A stretch of 64,000 bases of DNA from an uncultured bacterium. Lineage in GTDB: Bacteria; Cyanobacteriota; Vampirovibrionia; Gastranaerophilales; Gastranaerophilaceae. The number at the start of each line of letters is the position of its first letter. Position 1 is the first letter of the stretch. A model generated the notes under the pieces. That model searched no databases. It was given only the letters and a program-made list of their open reading frames with translations, and was not told the DNA's origin. A program made the translations under genes and the position numbers. The stretch is from positions 24,417 to 88,416 of the forward strand of contig CASFXY010000013.1 in the NCBI GenBank assembly GCA_949298805.1, in the 5' to 3' direction. Shown in pieces: positions 8,317 through 17,930 of this stretch.

Positions 8317-9711
8317 ATGTACGGGATTATTTTAGCAGGCGGTTCAGGTTCAAGATTATGGCCATTGTCGCGTGAACTTTATCCTAAGCAGCTTTTAAGA
8401 TTAAATAATTCTAAAAAAAGCTTGCTTGAAATGACATTTTTAAGACTTCTTGACTTAATAGATGAAAAAAATATTATTAGCATTACAAATCAAAAGCATG
8501 CCGGCGATGTCAAAACTCAATTAAATGCACTTGCGCAAAATCCTGTTGTATTGAGTGAGCCTGCGGCAAAAAATACGGCATCCGCCATTGCTGCTGCAGT
8601 TAAGTACATTCTTGATAAAGGCAAAGATGATGTTGTAATAGTGGTGCCTTCAGATCATTTAATAGAGGATGTAAAGGCTTTTTCAAAAACTGTTCTTGAA
8701 GGTGAAAAGCTTGCTAAAGATGGTCATATTGTTACCTTTGGTATTAAACCGGATTTTCCGCACACCGGTTTTGGTTATATAAAAACACATAAAGAATTAA
8801 AAGGCGGGTTTGAGGTAGAAGAATTTAAAGAGAAACCCGATGAAAAAACTGCAAGAAAATATTTAAAAGACGGTAATTATTATTGGAACAGCGGCATATT
8901 TATGTTTAAGGCTTCCGTTTTTGTTAATGCTCTTAAAGAATATGCCAAAGATATTTATGAAAATTATGAAAAATTTGACTTTGCAAAAGATGATAACATA
9001 CCTTATGTAATCTTTAATCAAATGCCTTCTATATCAGTAGATTACGCAATTATGGAACATGCAAAAAATATTGCTCTTGTTCCTTTGCAATCGGATTGGA
9101 ATGACTTGGGTTGTTGGGAAGCGATTTATGACATAAACAAAAAAGATGATAATGGCAATGTTAAAATCGGTAATATTATGGAAACCGACTGCAAAAATAC
9201 CCTTTTGTACGGTTCAGACAGGCTTGTTGCAGGCGTCGGTCTTGAAGACGTTGTGATTGTGGAAACATCAGATGCTGTCCTTGCTTGTAAAAAAGATAAG
9301 GCACAAGATGTTAAAAAGATTTTTGATAAATTAAAAGAAATTAAGGATGATACTTTTAAAATCCATAGAACAGTTTATCGCCCTTGGGGTTACTATACTG
9401 TGTTAAACCAAGGTGAAGGTTATTTAACAAAGACAATTTGTGTATATAAAAAAGGTCAGTTAAGCTTGCAATCGCATAATTATCGTTCGGAACACTGGGT
9501 TGTATTAACAGGGACTGCGCGTGTAACGCTTGATGATAAAACATTTATGTTAAAACCGGGGCAAAGCATAGATATACCTGTAAAAGTTAAGCATTCTCTT
9601 GCAAACCCTTATGATGAAGAATTGAAAATTGTTGAAGTTCAAAAGGGTGATAAGCTTATTGAGGATGATATTATTCGTTATAAAGATATTTATGGCAGGG
9701 TTAAGGCTTAG
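8317..9711 (+). CDS. manC: Mannose-1-phosphate guanylyltransferase / mannose-6-phosphate isomerase
   Basis: A 464-residue bifunctional type II enzyme. The N-terminal pyrophosphorylase domain has AGGSGSRLWPLSRELYPKQ with the product-binding residues, and VVPSDHLIED and KPDFPHTGFGYIK. The C-terminal cupin isomerase domain (from about residue 345) has RPWGYYTVL and the metal-site region QSHNYRSEHWVVLTG. It makes GDP-mannose from mannose-1-phosphate and can isomerise fructose-6-phosphate, feeding surface glycans. It follows the RmlD-like gene by 48 nt but has its own promoter. Its TAG stop shares the tetranucleotide TTAG (9708-9711) with the stop of the convergent TPR gene. Confidence 0.93.
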   Translation: MYGIILAGGSGSRLWPLSRELYPKQLLRLNNSKKSLLEMTFLRLLDLIDEKNIISITNQKHAGDVKTQLNALAQNPVVLSEPAAKNTASAIAAAVKYILDKGKDDVVIVVPSDHLIEDVKAFSKTVLEGEKLAKDGHIVTFGIKPDFPHTGFGYIKTHKELKGGFEVEEFKEKPDEKTARKYLKDGNYYWNSGIFMFKASVFVNALKEYAKDIYENYEKFDFAKDDNIPYVIFNQMPSISVDYAIMEHAKNIALVPLQSDWNDLGCWEAIYDINKKDDNGNVKIGNIMETDCKNTLLYGSDRLVAGVGLEDVVIVETSDAVLACKKDKAQDVKKIFDKLKEIKDDTFKIHRTVYRPWGYYTVLNQGEGYLTKTICVYKKGQLSLQSHNYRSEHWVVLTGTARVTLDDKTFMLKPGQSIDIPVKVKHSLANPYDEELKIVEVQKGDKLIEDDIIRYKDIYGRVKA

Positions 9712-11420
9712 AATATCTTGTCTATAATTTCTTTTAGCTTTTTTGCACCTTCTTGATCGCCTAAAGTCTTGAGTAGTTTTAATTTTGCGCTGTATAGGGC
9801 TTTTGCTTCGGGCATTTTTTTTATGCCATTGTCAAGAATGGTTTTTGCAATATCACTTTGTCCTCTGTCATAGTATATTGTGCTTAAATCAATGTAGTCT
9901 TGAGTGCTTTTTGGTTCAAAACGTAAAATTTTATTGTATAGTTTCTGATATAAATCATCTTGTCGTGTGCTTTTGTATACAAGAGAAAGATTATACATAT
10001 AAATTACATTATCGGGTTCAAGTTCAACTGCTTTTTGAAGATTTATTAAAGCACGTTTTAAATCTTTTGTTTTATAGTAACAAAGTCCAAGATAGTTATG
10101 TAACTCTGATGTATTTTTTAAGCGTACATCTTGAGTGATTGCTTTTTGAAAATTTTCAAAAGCACTTTTGTAATCGTTTTTATAATAATAAATTTTACCT
10201 AACTCAAGATAATACTCTGGATTTTCCGCCTTTGAAACGGCATCTTCAAGGTATTCTTGTGCTTCATCAAATCTGTTATCGAGAATACACATTTTTGCAA
10301 GGTAATAAGAAATTTCATCTGATTTAGAATTTAGTGCACCTGCATTTCTTAGGGCTAAAAGAGCCTTTTGAGGATTGTTCATTTCAATATATGCTATTGC
10401 CAAGCCCAAATATGCCTCATAGTATTCATCGTCATATATTAGAGCGGTATCAAAGTTTTTGACGGCATTTTCATATTCTTTTTGTTCAATGTAATAATTA
10501 CCGAGCTGCAAATATGCCCTTTTATCATTTGGATTGGTTTTTATGGCTTGTTTTAAATAATTTTGCTGTTCTTTTAAATGTTTTTTTCTGCTAAATTCGC
10601 TTATGTCTGCCTTTGTGCTTTCCATTTTTGCTATATGTGCCAAGTTCATATAGGTTTCAAAATATTTAGGATTAAAAATGCGGGCTTTTTTAAGGGCATT
10701 TTTTGCTTTATCAAATTGTTGCAATTTAATGTATGCGCGTACAAGATTATTGAGCGCAACCACATTTTTAAAATTCATATCAAGGGATTTTTCAAAACAG
10801 CTTACTGCATTTTTAATTTCGCCTCTGTAAAAATATTCGACACCTTTTGAATTGTAATATTCAAAATCAAAAGGGGGAACTTCAACAATATCAAATTCTT
10901 TGGCTAATTCCGAATTTAAAAGAGTATTATCTGCCTGAATTGCTCTTGTTGCGGCAATGCGAGCGTTGTCTTTATCATTTTGCGCAATATAAATTTTTGC
11001 CCTCATTGTATAGGCATCAGCATTATCGGGATTTAATTTTAATGTCATATCGCAATATGTATGCGCTTTATCAAAATCCCCGCTTTCAAGATACATCTGG
11101 GCAATATCGAGATAATCATTTTGATTTTTAAAGCCGATGGGTTCTGTTATATCTATATCTTCAATAACTTGTGAAAGTTCAAAAGATTTTTGCAGATGAT
11201 ATGCACTCAGCTGATTTTGTCCTGCTCGTTTGTAACATAGACCCAGCCAATAATGTCCGTCAGGGTCGTTTGGTTTGTTATCGGTATAATTTTTAAAAAA
11301 TTCACATGCTTTATTTAATTTATTTGAATTTAAGAGTTTTATTCCATCCATAAGTTCTTGTGCTTGAACTTTTGAGATAAGTGTAAAAAATATAAACAGT
11401 GCAACAATTATTTTTTTCAT
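9708..11420 (-). CDS. Secreted TPR-repeat protein
   Basis: A 570-residue protein made almost entirely of tetratricopeptide repeats (repeating W/Y-LG-x7-A-x6-A/P patterns such as PDGHYWLGLCYKRAGQNQ and PNDKRAYLQLGNYYIEQKEY). It is preceded by a signal peptide (MKKIIVALFIFFTLISKVQAQ). It is probably a periplasmic or outer-membrane-facing scaffold. No catalytic domain is visible. The start ATG at 11420 overlaps the tmk stop as ATGA, so it is translated by coupling to tmk. No specific partner can be named. Confidence 0.85.
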   Translation of the reverse strand: MKKIIVALFIFFTLISKVQAQELMDGIKLLNSNKLNKACEFFKNYTDNKPNDPDGHYWLGLCYKRAGQNQLSAYHLQKSFELSQVIEDIDITEPIGFKNQNDYLDIAQMYLESGDFDKAHTYCDMTLKLNPDNADAYTMRAKIYIAQNDKDNARIAATRAIQADNTLLNSELAKEFDIVEVPPFDFEYYNSKGVEYFYRGEIKNAVSCFEKSLDMNFKNVVALNNLVRAYIKLQQFDKAKNALKKARIFNPKYFETYMNLAHIAKMESTKADISEFSRKKHLKEQQNYLKQAIKTNPNDKRAYLQLGNYYIEQKEYENAVKNFDTALIYDDEYYEAYLGLAIAYIEMNNPQKALLALRNAGALNSKSDEISYYLAKMCILDNRFDEAQEYLEDAVSKAENPEYYLELGKIYYYKNDYKSAFENFQKAITQDVRLKNTSELHNYLGLCYYKTKDLKRALINLQKAVELEPDNVIYMYNLSLVYKSTRQDDLYQKLYNKILRFEPKSTQDYIDLSTIYYDRGQSDIAKTILDNGIKKMPEAKALYSAKLKLLKTLGDQEGAKKLKEIIDKIF

Positions 11421-12040
11421 ATACTTAAAAGCTCTCCGATAATTTTTTGAACATCTGAAAATACTTCTTCAATTGTTTTGTTTGCATCAATTATTTTAAT
11501 TCTTTCAGGATTTTGCTTCGCAAGTTCAAGATAACCATTGCGTACTTTTTTGTGAAATTGTATACCTTGAGATTCCAATCTGTCTTTTGTTTTGCCAAGT
11601 CTACTTTGGGCAATTTCGCTTTCGACATCAAACAAAAGAGTTAAATCGCTTTTTAGTCCTTTGGTCGCAATTTCATTTAAGGTATTAATTTTTTCAATAT
11701 TTCCGTTTCTGCCATAGCCTTGGTATGCAACAGTTGAGTCTGTGTATCTGTCACAAAGGACAATTGTCTTATCTTCAAGTGCCGGCTTTATAATCATTTG
11801 AGCATGTTGAGCCCTATCGGCCAAGTACATAAACATCTCCGCCTCATCAGATACGGGCTTTTCATAGTGCAGGAGGATTTGTCTTAAGTTTTTACCTAAA
11901 TCCGTTGCGCCCGGTTCTAGTGTAACAATGGTTTTATAGTTTTTTTTGTTCAGCCATTCATTTAAAAGTTTAATTTGAGTAGTTTTTCCGCAGCCGTCAG
12001 CTCCCTCAAAGGTTATAAAAAATCCTTTTTTTAACTCCAT
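11417..12040 (-). CDS. tmk: Thymidylate kinase
   Basis: A 207-residue dTMP kinase, normal length. The P-loop is FEGADGCGKTT (residues 11-21), LEPGATDLGK is the LID-proximal loop, and DRYTDSTVAYQGYGR is the conserved DRY substrate motif. It phosphorylates dTMP to dTDP for DNA synthesis. It heads the tmk-TPR pair on the minus strand and is divergent from the HTH gene at 12173. Confidence 0.96.
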   Translation of the reverse strand: MELKKGFFITFEGADGCGKTTQIKLLNEWLNKKNYKTIVTLEPGATDLGKNLRQILLHYEKPVSDEAEMFMYLADRAQHAQMIIKPALEDKTIVLCDRYTDSTVAYQGYGRNGNIEKINTLNEIATKGLKSDLTLLFDVESEIAQSRLGKTKDRLESQGIQFHKKVRNGYLELAKQNPERIKIIDANKTIEEVFSDVQKIIGELLSI

Positions 12041-12135
12041 TTAAAGTAAAATCCCCTATCCGTCTTACTTTTAAAATTATATTACAATTTTTGTAAAATT
12101 TAAATAATAAAACTACTTTTTTGAAAAATTTAATC

Positions 12136-12163
12136 TATAATATTGTTATCTAGTTTTTGAGGA
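12136..12163 (+). promoter_or_regulatory. Promoter and ribosome binding site for the HTH gene
   Basis: TATAAT at 12136-12141 is followed by a short leader with TGAGGA at 12159-12163 and a GTG start at 12173. This supports the GTG as the true start. A clear -35 is not seen. Confidence 0.45.
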
Positions 12164-12172
12164 ATTTATCAG

Positions 12173-12847
12173 GTGGGAATTTATACAGCCAATCAAGCAA
12201 CGGATACCAATGTCGAAGAAATAATTAACGCAAGTCAGGTACAGGAAATCTTAAATACAAGTGCGGCACAAATGTCCAGTTGGTGTCAAAAAGCCTGTTT
12301 AAAGCCTAAAAAAGACGGTTTTGGTAATGTTTATTTTTCTAAAAGCGATATTGATGTTCTTAGAAAAGTTAAGGAACTATATGAACATACACATTCAACG
12401 CGTGATGCAAAGAGAGCAAAGGTGGATAGAGTAGTAGAGCGCATGAAGCTTAAAAAACAAGAGGAAGAAATGAGAACCCAAGATATTGAAACTTCAGTTG
12501 TAAACTTAAGTGAGGGAAATTTTTTAACCCGTGCAAAATCAAGATATAATAAAGAAAATGCTGTAGCATCTCTCGCCTCGTATCAATCTTTAGATGTCGG
12601 TGCTAAGCTGGAAAATCTTGAAAATAATATTGTTTCAAAAATCTCTGATGTCCTAAGTGAAAAAATGGACGGGCTTGACGAGATTATAGTTGAACTTATA
12701 CGTTCTAAAACAGAGAACGAAACTCTAAGGCAAAGACTTAATGAGCTTAATAAAGAAAACTTTAATCTAAAAAATGAAAATGCAAGCTACAAGCCAATTG
12801 GTCTTGGTCTTTACGTTAAAAAAACAACGGATGATTTTGTTCTATAA
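12173..12847 (+). CDS. MerR-like HTH protein with C-terminal coiled coil
   Basis: A 224-residue protein starting with GTG. Residues about 22-72 look like a MerR-type winged helix (QVQEILNTSAAQMSSWCQKA, then YFSKSDIDVLRKVKELYEH). A charged basic linker follows. The last 60 residues form a heptad-patterned coiled coil (ENETLRQRLNELNKENFNLK), the usual dimerising arrangement. It lacks an obvious ligand-binding domain. It sits 21 nt upstream of a sensor kinase and could be its functional partner, but there is no receiver domain. The Cys residues near position 38-42 are inside the HTH. Confidence 0.6.
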   Translation: MGIYTANQATDTNVEEIINASQVQEILNTSAAQMSSWCQKACLKPKKDGFGNVYFSKSDIDVLRKVKELYEHTHSTRDAKRAKVDRVVERMKLKKQEEEMRTQDIETSVVNLSEGNFLTRAKSRYNKENAVASLASYQSLDVGAKLENLENNIVSKISDVLSEKMDGLDEIIVELIRSKTENETLRQRLNELNKENFNLKNENASYKPIGLGLYVKKTTDDFVL

Positions 12848-12868
12848 TCATTTTTTTGTGTATAATCT

Positions 12869-14572
12869 ATGAGTAAAATTTTAAGAAGTTTTTATCATAA
12901 TTTAAAAGAACCTGTGATAATTTATGATATTAACGAGTGTGTTTTGTATTGCAATAAAGCGTTTGGCAAGTCTTTTGCCAGACTAAACGGTTCTTTGGGA
13001 CTCGATGCGCTAAAAAAACTTAATTATAAATTTTATTGTGACATTTGCTTGCTCGAGAGCAGCGAGCTTATGTCTTATTCTCCCATTATTGCTGCAATTA
13101 AAGCAAAAACAGATTTTACAACTTATGCACTGTATCAATTTGAAGAACGTAAATATCTTTATTATATTATTAAATCCTTTACATTTAAAAAGTATAAGGT
13201 TGTATATTTCTATGATGTTACTAAAGAGTTAGAACTTGAAAAGTTGAGAAAAGAAAATGAGATTTTGAAAATTCAAAATCTTGAATTTTCAAATACTAAT
13301 TCAAAGGCTCAAAATCAGGCGCTTAAAATGGCTCTTTTAAACAGAATTTCAACAAGCATCAGAGAAACTCTTGATACCAAAAGCCTTATAAGAACTGCAC
13401 TTAAAGAACTAAGCATGATTTTTGGTGCGCATAAGGTATATTATGCAACCGAATCAAAGGAAAGATTTATATTAGAGTATATTTATCCTACGTCTTTTTC
13501 TTCTCAAATCGGCGAAATGCTGACCTACGATAAAAAAATTTTAAAAAATATTTATGACAATAAAAATTCTTTCCAATTTTGCCTAAAAGAACATAATAAT
13601 TCAAAAGAGCCGCTAAAAGCACCTTTGAACAGAATTATTATACCGGTTATTAAAAGTTCGGAGGTTTTGGGGATTATCGTAATTTTAACTCCCAAAAAAG
13701 AAATTGGGGAAATCGAAAAAGAACTTTTGCTGGGTATTTCAGGGCAAATTTCAAGTGCAATTTTTCAAGCTATTTTATTTAATCAGGTGACTAAAAAGAA
13801 AGAGGAATTGGAAGATACTATAAAAGAGCTTAAAGAAACCCAGTTGCAACTTATAAATGCCGAAAAAATGGCTTCTTTGGGTCAACTGATTGCATCAGTT
13901 GCCCATGAAATAAATACTCCTTTAGCATCAATTAGTGCCAATAATGAAATAGCAAAAAAAATTTATGACAGTAAAGAAAACAATACGGAAATTTTAAAAG
14001 ATTTAAATTCAATTGATTATGAGGCTATAAAACGTATTAATAATTTGGTTCAATCCCTAAAACGGTTTGTAAGATTGGATGAGATGGTTCAACAAGAAGC
14101 AGATATTAATCAAGAGTTGGATTTGACCTTAGATTTATTGAAACATAAAACAAAAAAAGGAATTAAAATAGAAAAAAAATATGGCAATATTCCGCTTGTT
14201 AAATGTTATCCAAATATGCTTAATCAGGTATTTTTAAATATACTTATGAATTCAATTCAATCAATTGAAAAAAAGATACAAAAAATTGGCGAATATGGCG
14301 CATGTATTGAAATTGAAACACAAGTTTGCGATGAAAAACTTGTTGTTTCAATTAAGGATAATGGGCTTGGAATTGAAGAAAAGAATAAGAAAAAAATATT
14401 TCAAGCAGGCTTTACTACAAAAAAAGTAGGGGAAGGTACGGGACTTGGGCTTGCAATTTGCAAGAAAATAATTGAAAAGCATAACGGTTCAATATTTTTC
14501 GATTGTAAAAAATGTGACAAAACAAAACCCGATACTTTTTGTACCGAGTTTTGCGTATTTATTCCATTGTAG
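12869..14572 (+). CDS. Soluble sensor histidine kinase (PAS-like, GAF-like, HisKA, HATPase) with cysteine motifs
   Basis: A 567-residue kinase without membrane helices. Residues 1-120 form a PAS-like domain with CxxxC (24/28) and CxxC (57/60). About 165-300 is GAF-like. The dimerisation helix has phospho-acceptor His346 in VAHEINTPLASI. The ATPase domain carries N-box MNSIQSI, G1 DNGLGIEE and G2 GEGTGLGLAICK. The C-terminus adds a cysteine cluster (Cys546, 549, 558, 562) inside what is normally the last beta strand. It may sense a cytoplasmic redox or metal signal. No response regulator is adjacent. TATAAT (12861-12866) lies just 2 nt before the ATG, and no Shine-Dalgarno is seen. Confidence 0.85.
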   Translation: MSKILRSFYHNLKEPVIIYDINECVLYCNKAFGKSFARLNGSLGLDALKKLNYKFYCDICLLESSELMSYSPIIAAIKAKTDFTTYALYQFEERKYLYYIIKSFTFKKYKVVYFYDVTKELELEKLRKENEILKIQNLEFSNTNSKAQNQALKMALLNRISTSIRETLDTKSLIRTALKELSMIFGAHKVYYATESKERFILEYIYPTSFSSQIGEMLTYDKKILKNIYDNKNSFQFCLKEHNNSKEPLKAPLNRIIIPVIKSSEVLGIIVILTPKKEIGEIEKELLLGISGQISSAIFQAILFNQVTKKKEELEDTIKELKETQLQLINAEKMASLGQLIASVAHEINTPLASISANNEIAKKIYDSKENNTEILKDLNSIDYEAIKRINNLVQSLKRFVRLDEMVQQEADINQELDLTLDLLKHKTKKGIKIEKKYGNIPLVKCYPNMLNQVFLNILMNSIQSIEKKIQKIGEYGACIEIETQVCDEKLVVSIKDNGLGIEEKNKKKIFQAGFTTKKVGEGTGLGLAICKKIIEKHNGSIFFDCKKCDKTKPDTFCTEFCVFIPL

Positions 14573-16297
14573 TTATTTCACCAGAAGAATGTATTTTTTA
14601 GCCTTTTCAACAGTAGTGTAGGATTTGAATAATCCTTGGGGTTTAAAAACTTCATATACATCATTTCTGATAATTACATAGACTTTTTTATTGCCTTTGT
14701 TTGTCGTAGCATTTTTAAGCTCTTTAATTCCATTTGCATCAGAATGTACTATGTAGATGATTTTCTTATCAAAATCGTTCATTAATGAATATTTTTTGGC
14801 AAATCCAAACGTTACAAGTTCGTTACTTGTTTCAGATGCTGCCATTTTTGAAAATTTTTCAAGCTCATCTTGCCCATAGTTTGTAATCATAGGGAAAACA
14901 TATACTGTTGTAATCATTATTACGCCAAGCATTAAAAATACGTGTGAAATAAATAAAAGAGAGCGATTTTTCGCAATTATACACAGGCAACCGATTAAAG
15001 GCATTACTATAAGCCAAGTGCAAGCATAATGATAAAAAGAGTTTGCCTGTTGTATGTATGATGCTAATGCTTGGGGCGGGAAATATAAGCATATTGCACC
15101 TAAAATACCTGTAAAAATAAGTATGACAAAAGTTATCAGGCTGGAGATTTTGATATTTTTTGTGTATTTATCAAAACAAACATATCCCCACCAAAAATAA
15201 CCTATAATCAATGCAAGCGCGGGGAAAAGAGCAAGCACGTATGTAGGAAGTTTTGAGCTTGAAACCGAAAAGAATAAAAATGTTGAAATAGCATAAATTA
15301 CAGCAAAAAGAATGATTTTTTTATCATTTGTGTCTGATGTAAACCAAACCTTTATTGATTTTGCGGCTTTATAGTTTTTAATTGCGGATTTTATACCTCT
15401 GAATATTTGAGATATGAATGAGATTGTCCAAGGCATAATACCTGCAAATACTATTGGTAGATAGAATAAAAACGGTTGTTTTCTGCCAAGACCCAAAGAA
15501 GAATCTATAAAGCGTGCAAAATGGTGCTTTACAATATAGTCATTAAACCAAAGCATGCCATGGGTCTTAAATACCAATATATGCCAAGGTATACAAACCA
15601 GTAAAAATATTAAAATCCCGGGAATAATGTATATTGGTCTAAAAAGCTCTTTAATTTTTCTAAATGCAAGGAAGCATAAAAATACGACCATTGCAGGGAT
15701 AATTATGCCTATTAAACCTTTTGCCAGAACAGATAATGCCATAAAGAAATATGCAAAATACCAGCAATATTTTTTATTTTGTTCTTTTGAAAATTCACTT
15801 AAGATTGCACAATAAATGGCTGCCATAGAAAACGCCATAAATCCCATATCTAAAATCGCTATGTGGGATAAAAGCAAAAACCAAACTGAGGATAAAAGAA
15901 CAAAAGCACAAATTAAGCCATAAGCTTTTGATTGCATGGTCTTTGTGCCAAAGAAATAAGTAAAAAACACGCTAAAAGCAGCAATAAGAGCCGTAGCAAA
16001 CCTTGATGCAAAAACTCCGGTGTCATTAAAAATATGATATATAATAACATTTAGCCAGAAATACAACGGGGGTTTTTCAAGGAAATTTTCAAAATTAAGA
16101 TAAGGTGTAATATAATCCCTTAAAAAAAACATATCTCGTGACATATTTACATATCTTGTTTCGTCTATGTCAATCAACGGATAAACTCCGAGATTTTGAA
16201 ATAAAAATAAATAACAAAACAGTGCCAAAATAACTACATTCAAAATATTTGAATGCTTTTGGCAGAATGTTTTAATCGTAAGATAAAATTTCTCCAT
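14573..16297 (-). CDS. ArnT-like lipid-linked sugar transferase (GT83/GT39)
   Basis: A 574-residue polytopic membrane protein. The first periplasmic loop has IDIDETRYVNMSRDM and then ENFLEKPPLYFWLN, the classical ArnT signature (DE pair and KPPL). About twelve membrane helices follow and the C-terminus is a small soluble domain. Family members move aminoarabinose or another sugar from an undecaprenyl-phosphate carrier onto lipid A or another acceptor. The sugar here cannot be told. Its stop abuts the convergent sensor kinase stop with no space for a terminator. The phosphoesterase gene lies 16 nt upstream on the same strand, so the two form an operon. Confidence 0.85.
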   Translation of the reverse strand: MEKFYLTIKTFCQKHSNILNVVILALFCYLFLFQNLGVYPLIDIDETRYVNMSRDMFFLRDYITPYLNFENFLEKPPLYFWLNVIIYHIFNDTGVFASRFATALIAAFSVFFTYFFGTKTMQSKAYGLICAFVLLSSVWFLLLSHIAILDMGFMAFSMAAIYCAILSEFSKEQNKKYCWYFAYFFMALSVLAKGLIGIIIPAMVVFLCFLAFRKIKELFRPIYIIPGILIFLLVCIPWHILVFKTHGMLWFNDYIVKHHFARFIDSSLGLGRKQPFLFYLPIVFAGIMPWTISFISQIFRGIKSAIKNYKAAKSIKVWFTSDTNDKKIILFAVIYAISTFLFFSVSSSKLPTYVLALFPALALIIGYFWWGYVCFDKYTKNIKISSLITFVILIFTGILGAICLYFPPQALASYIQQANSFYHYACTWLIVMPLIGCLCIIAKNRSLLFISHVFLMLGVIMITTVYVFPMITNYGQDELEKFSKMAASETSNELVTFGFAKKYSLMNDFDKKIIYIVHSDANGIKELKNATTNKGNKKVYVIIRNDVYEVFKPQGLFKSYTTVEKAKKYILLVK

Positions 16298-16313
16298 TGT
16301 AACTCCTTGGCTT

Positions 16314-17135
16314 TTATTGTTCTACACTGTAAATTCTTGTTTTAACAAATGTTTCTTTTGTTTTTTCATTATAGTCAATAAATATTTTTTTGTATTCATT
16401 TGTTTTTTCTAAACCTTGAACACTTATGTTATATATATTTTCATATTTGTATTCTTCATCAATATTGTGATGTCCTGAAATTATTGCTATAACATTGTTG
16501 TGGTGAGAAAGTATTGTTTGAAAATCACCTATTTTGTTGGGCAACATGCTTTCTTTTATTTCATTAGAGGCAAAGATTGGATAATGCCCTACAATAATCA
16601 CGGGATAGTTTTTGTATTTTCTTAGCATCTCATCCAAAAATGCAATTTCATCTTCCTTATAATATCCGTTTTGCGTTGGTATAAATTGGTTTACTCCATC
16701 CATAAAAACAAAGACAAAGCCGTTGATTTTTTTAATACATGGTAGTTCTTTTATTTTGTTTTTTGAAAATAATTTTAAAACCCTGTAATATTCTTTTTTA
16801 TCTAAATTTTTTGTTTGTGAAACATCTTTGTCGCCTACATTTACATAGGTTGGTCTTTTAATTTTTCTGATTATTTTTGCAAACATTACAAGATTGTATT
16901 TGTCGGGTCCTTTTAAATTGTCACCTAAAAAAAGTGCAAACTCACAACCGTTGTTGTTTAATTGTTCTGTTGCAGTAAGTAAATTACTGATGGTTGGGGT
17001 CATTATATCTGCATATTTTGTTGATTTGTTAACTTCAAGTCCAATATTTGAAATTGCACAAAATTCAATAGTTTTAGCGCTCGTAGCACATGTGAAAAAA
17101 AACGTAAAAATGAAAAATAAAATAATTTTTTTCAT
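16314..17135 (-). CDS. Secreted calcineurin-like phosphoesterase with degenerate metal site
   Basis: A 273-residue exported protein (signal peptide MKKIILFFIFTFFFTCATSA). The metallophosphoesterase blocks are recognisable but altered. LFLGDNL keeps GD, GNHD is replaced by VGDKD, VIIVGHYP keeps GH, and SGHHN keeps GHxx. The initial DxH motif is absent (FCAISNIGLEV). It may be a weakened hydrolase or a binding protein. It heads a two-gene unit with the ArnT-like transferase, suggesting a role in the same envelope modification. A near-consensus promoter sits 6 nt upstream of the ATG. Confidence 0.7.
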   Translation of the reverse strand: MKKIILFFIFTFFFTCATSAKTIEFCAISNIGLEVNKSTKYADIMTPTISNLLTATEQLNNNGCEFALFLGDNLKGPDKYNLVMFAKIIRKIKRPTYVNVGDKDVSQTKNLDKKEYYRVLKLFSKNKIKELPCIKKINGFVFVFMDGVNQFIPTQNGYYKEDEIAFLDEMLRKYKNYPVIIVGHYPIFASNEIKESMLPNKIGDFQTILSHHNNVIAIISGHHNIDEEYKYENIYNISVQGLEKTNEYKKIFIDYNEKTKETFVKTRIYSVEQ

Positions 17136-17170
17136 AGGCTGATTATACGTTAAAATGGTTTTAGTGTAAA
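17136..17170 (-). promoter_or_regulatory. Leaderless promoter of the phosphoesterase gene
   Basis: Minus strand TTTACA (17165-17170), a 17-nt spacer and TATAAT (17142-17147) end 6 nt before the ATG at 17135. There is no Shine-Dalgarno. The predicted start point coincides with the initiation codon. Confidence 0.65.
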
Positions 17171-17174
17171 GGTT

Positions 17175-17930
17175 TTACAATGTTTGTTTTTTGGCTTGAA
17201 CCCATAAATTTTCCCACTCGTCAAAAGTTAAATTTTCAAGCGGTTTTCTGGTTATTTCTTCCATTTTTTTAAACCTTTTTATAAATTTTTCATTTGCTAT
17301 ATTAAGTGCTTGTTCGGCATCGATTTTATTCCACCTTGCTAAATTTACAAGCGCAAAGAGTATATCTCCGAATTCTTCCTCTTTTTCCTCTTGTGTTTTT
17401 GCTGTTTTGAATTCTTGAAACTCGCTTTTTATACATTCTTGTAATTGTTCAATGTTTTGCCATTCAAATCCTGCCCTGACCGCTTTTTTTGAGATTTTTT
17501 GTGCTTTCATAAGAGCACTTTGAGATTTTGAAATACCATCCAAAATACTTTTTCGGTGGGGTTTTTCTTCAAGTTTTAGTTTTTCCCAGTTGGATAAAAT
17601 TTCTTTTACATTTTCTACTTTTGTGTCGGAAAAAACATGCGGATGACGATGTATTAATTTTTCATTGATTGTTTTTGCTACATCATCAAAATTAAAAAAA
17701 CCTTCATCATCGGCAATTTGCGAATGTAATACAACTTGCAAAAGAACATCTCCGAGTTCTTCTTTTAAATGTGCCATATCATTTGAATTAATGGCATCAA
17801 TTGCTTCATAAGCTTCTTCAAGCATATTTTCGCGAACACTTTTATGTGTTTGCTCTCTGTCCCATTTACAACCGTTTTCACTCCTTAAGATTTTCATTGT
17901 TTCAAGGAGTTTTTCAATATTGCTTTTCAT
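17175..17930 (-). CDS. mazG: Nucleoside triphosphate pyrophosphohydrolase MazG
   Basis: A 251-residue tandem-domain MazG. The first domain has CKWDREQTHKSVRENMLEEAYEAIDAI and LKEELGDVLLQVVLH, the EExxE...ExxD metal-binding set. The second repeats it as EEKEEEFGDILFALVNLARW. It hydrolyses (d)NTPs to the monophosphate and pyrophosphate, a housecleaning activity that also modulates ppGpp-linked survival in E. coli. The ATG overlaps the hisG stop by one base (TAATG), so the two are translationally coupled. Confidence 0.92.
   Translation of the reverse strand: MKSNIEKLLETMKILRSENGCKWDREQTHKSVRENMLEEAYEAIDAINSNDMAHLKEELGDVLLQVVLHSQIADDEGFFNFDDVAKTINEKLIHRHPHVFSDTKVENVKEILSNWEKLKLEEKPHRKSILDGISKSQSALMKAQKISKKAVRAGFEWQNIEQLQECIKSEFQEFKTAKTQEEKEEEFGDILFALVNLARWNKIDAEQALNIANEKFIKRFKKMEEITRKPLENLTFDEWENLWVQAKKQTL

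Noticed and set aside
12843..12868. TATAAT boxes directly before the sensor kinase ATG as another leaderless start
   Set aside because: The near box is only 2 nt from the ATG, too close for a start at the AUG; the farther one gives a 20-nt gap. It was not counted among the leaderless set.
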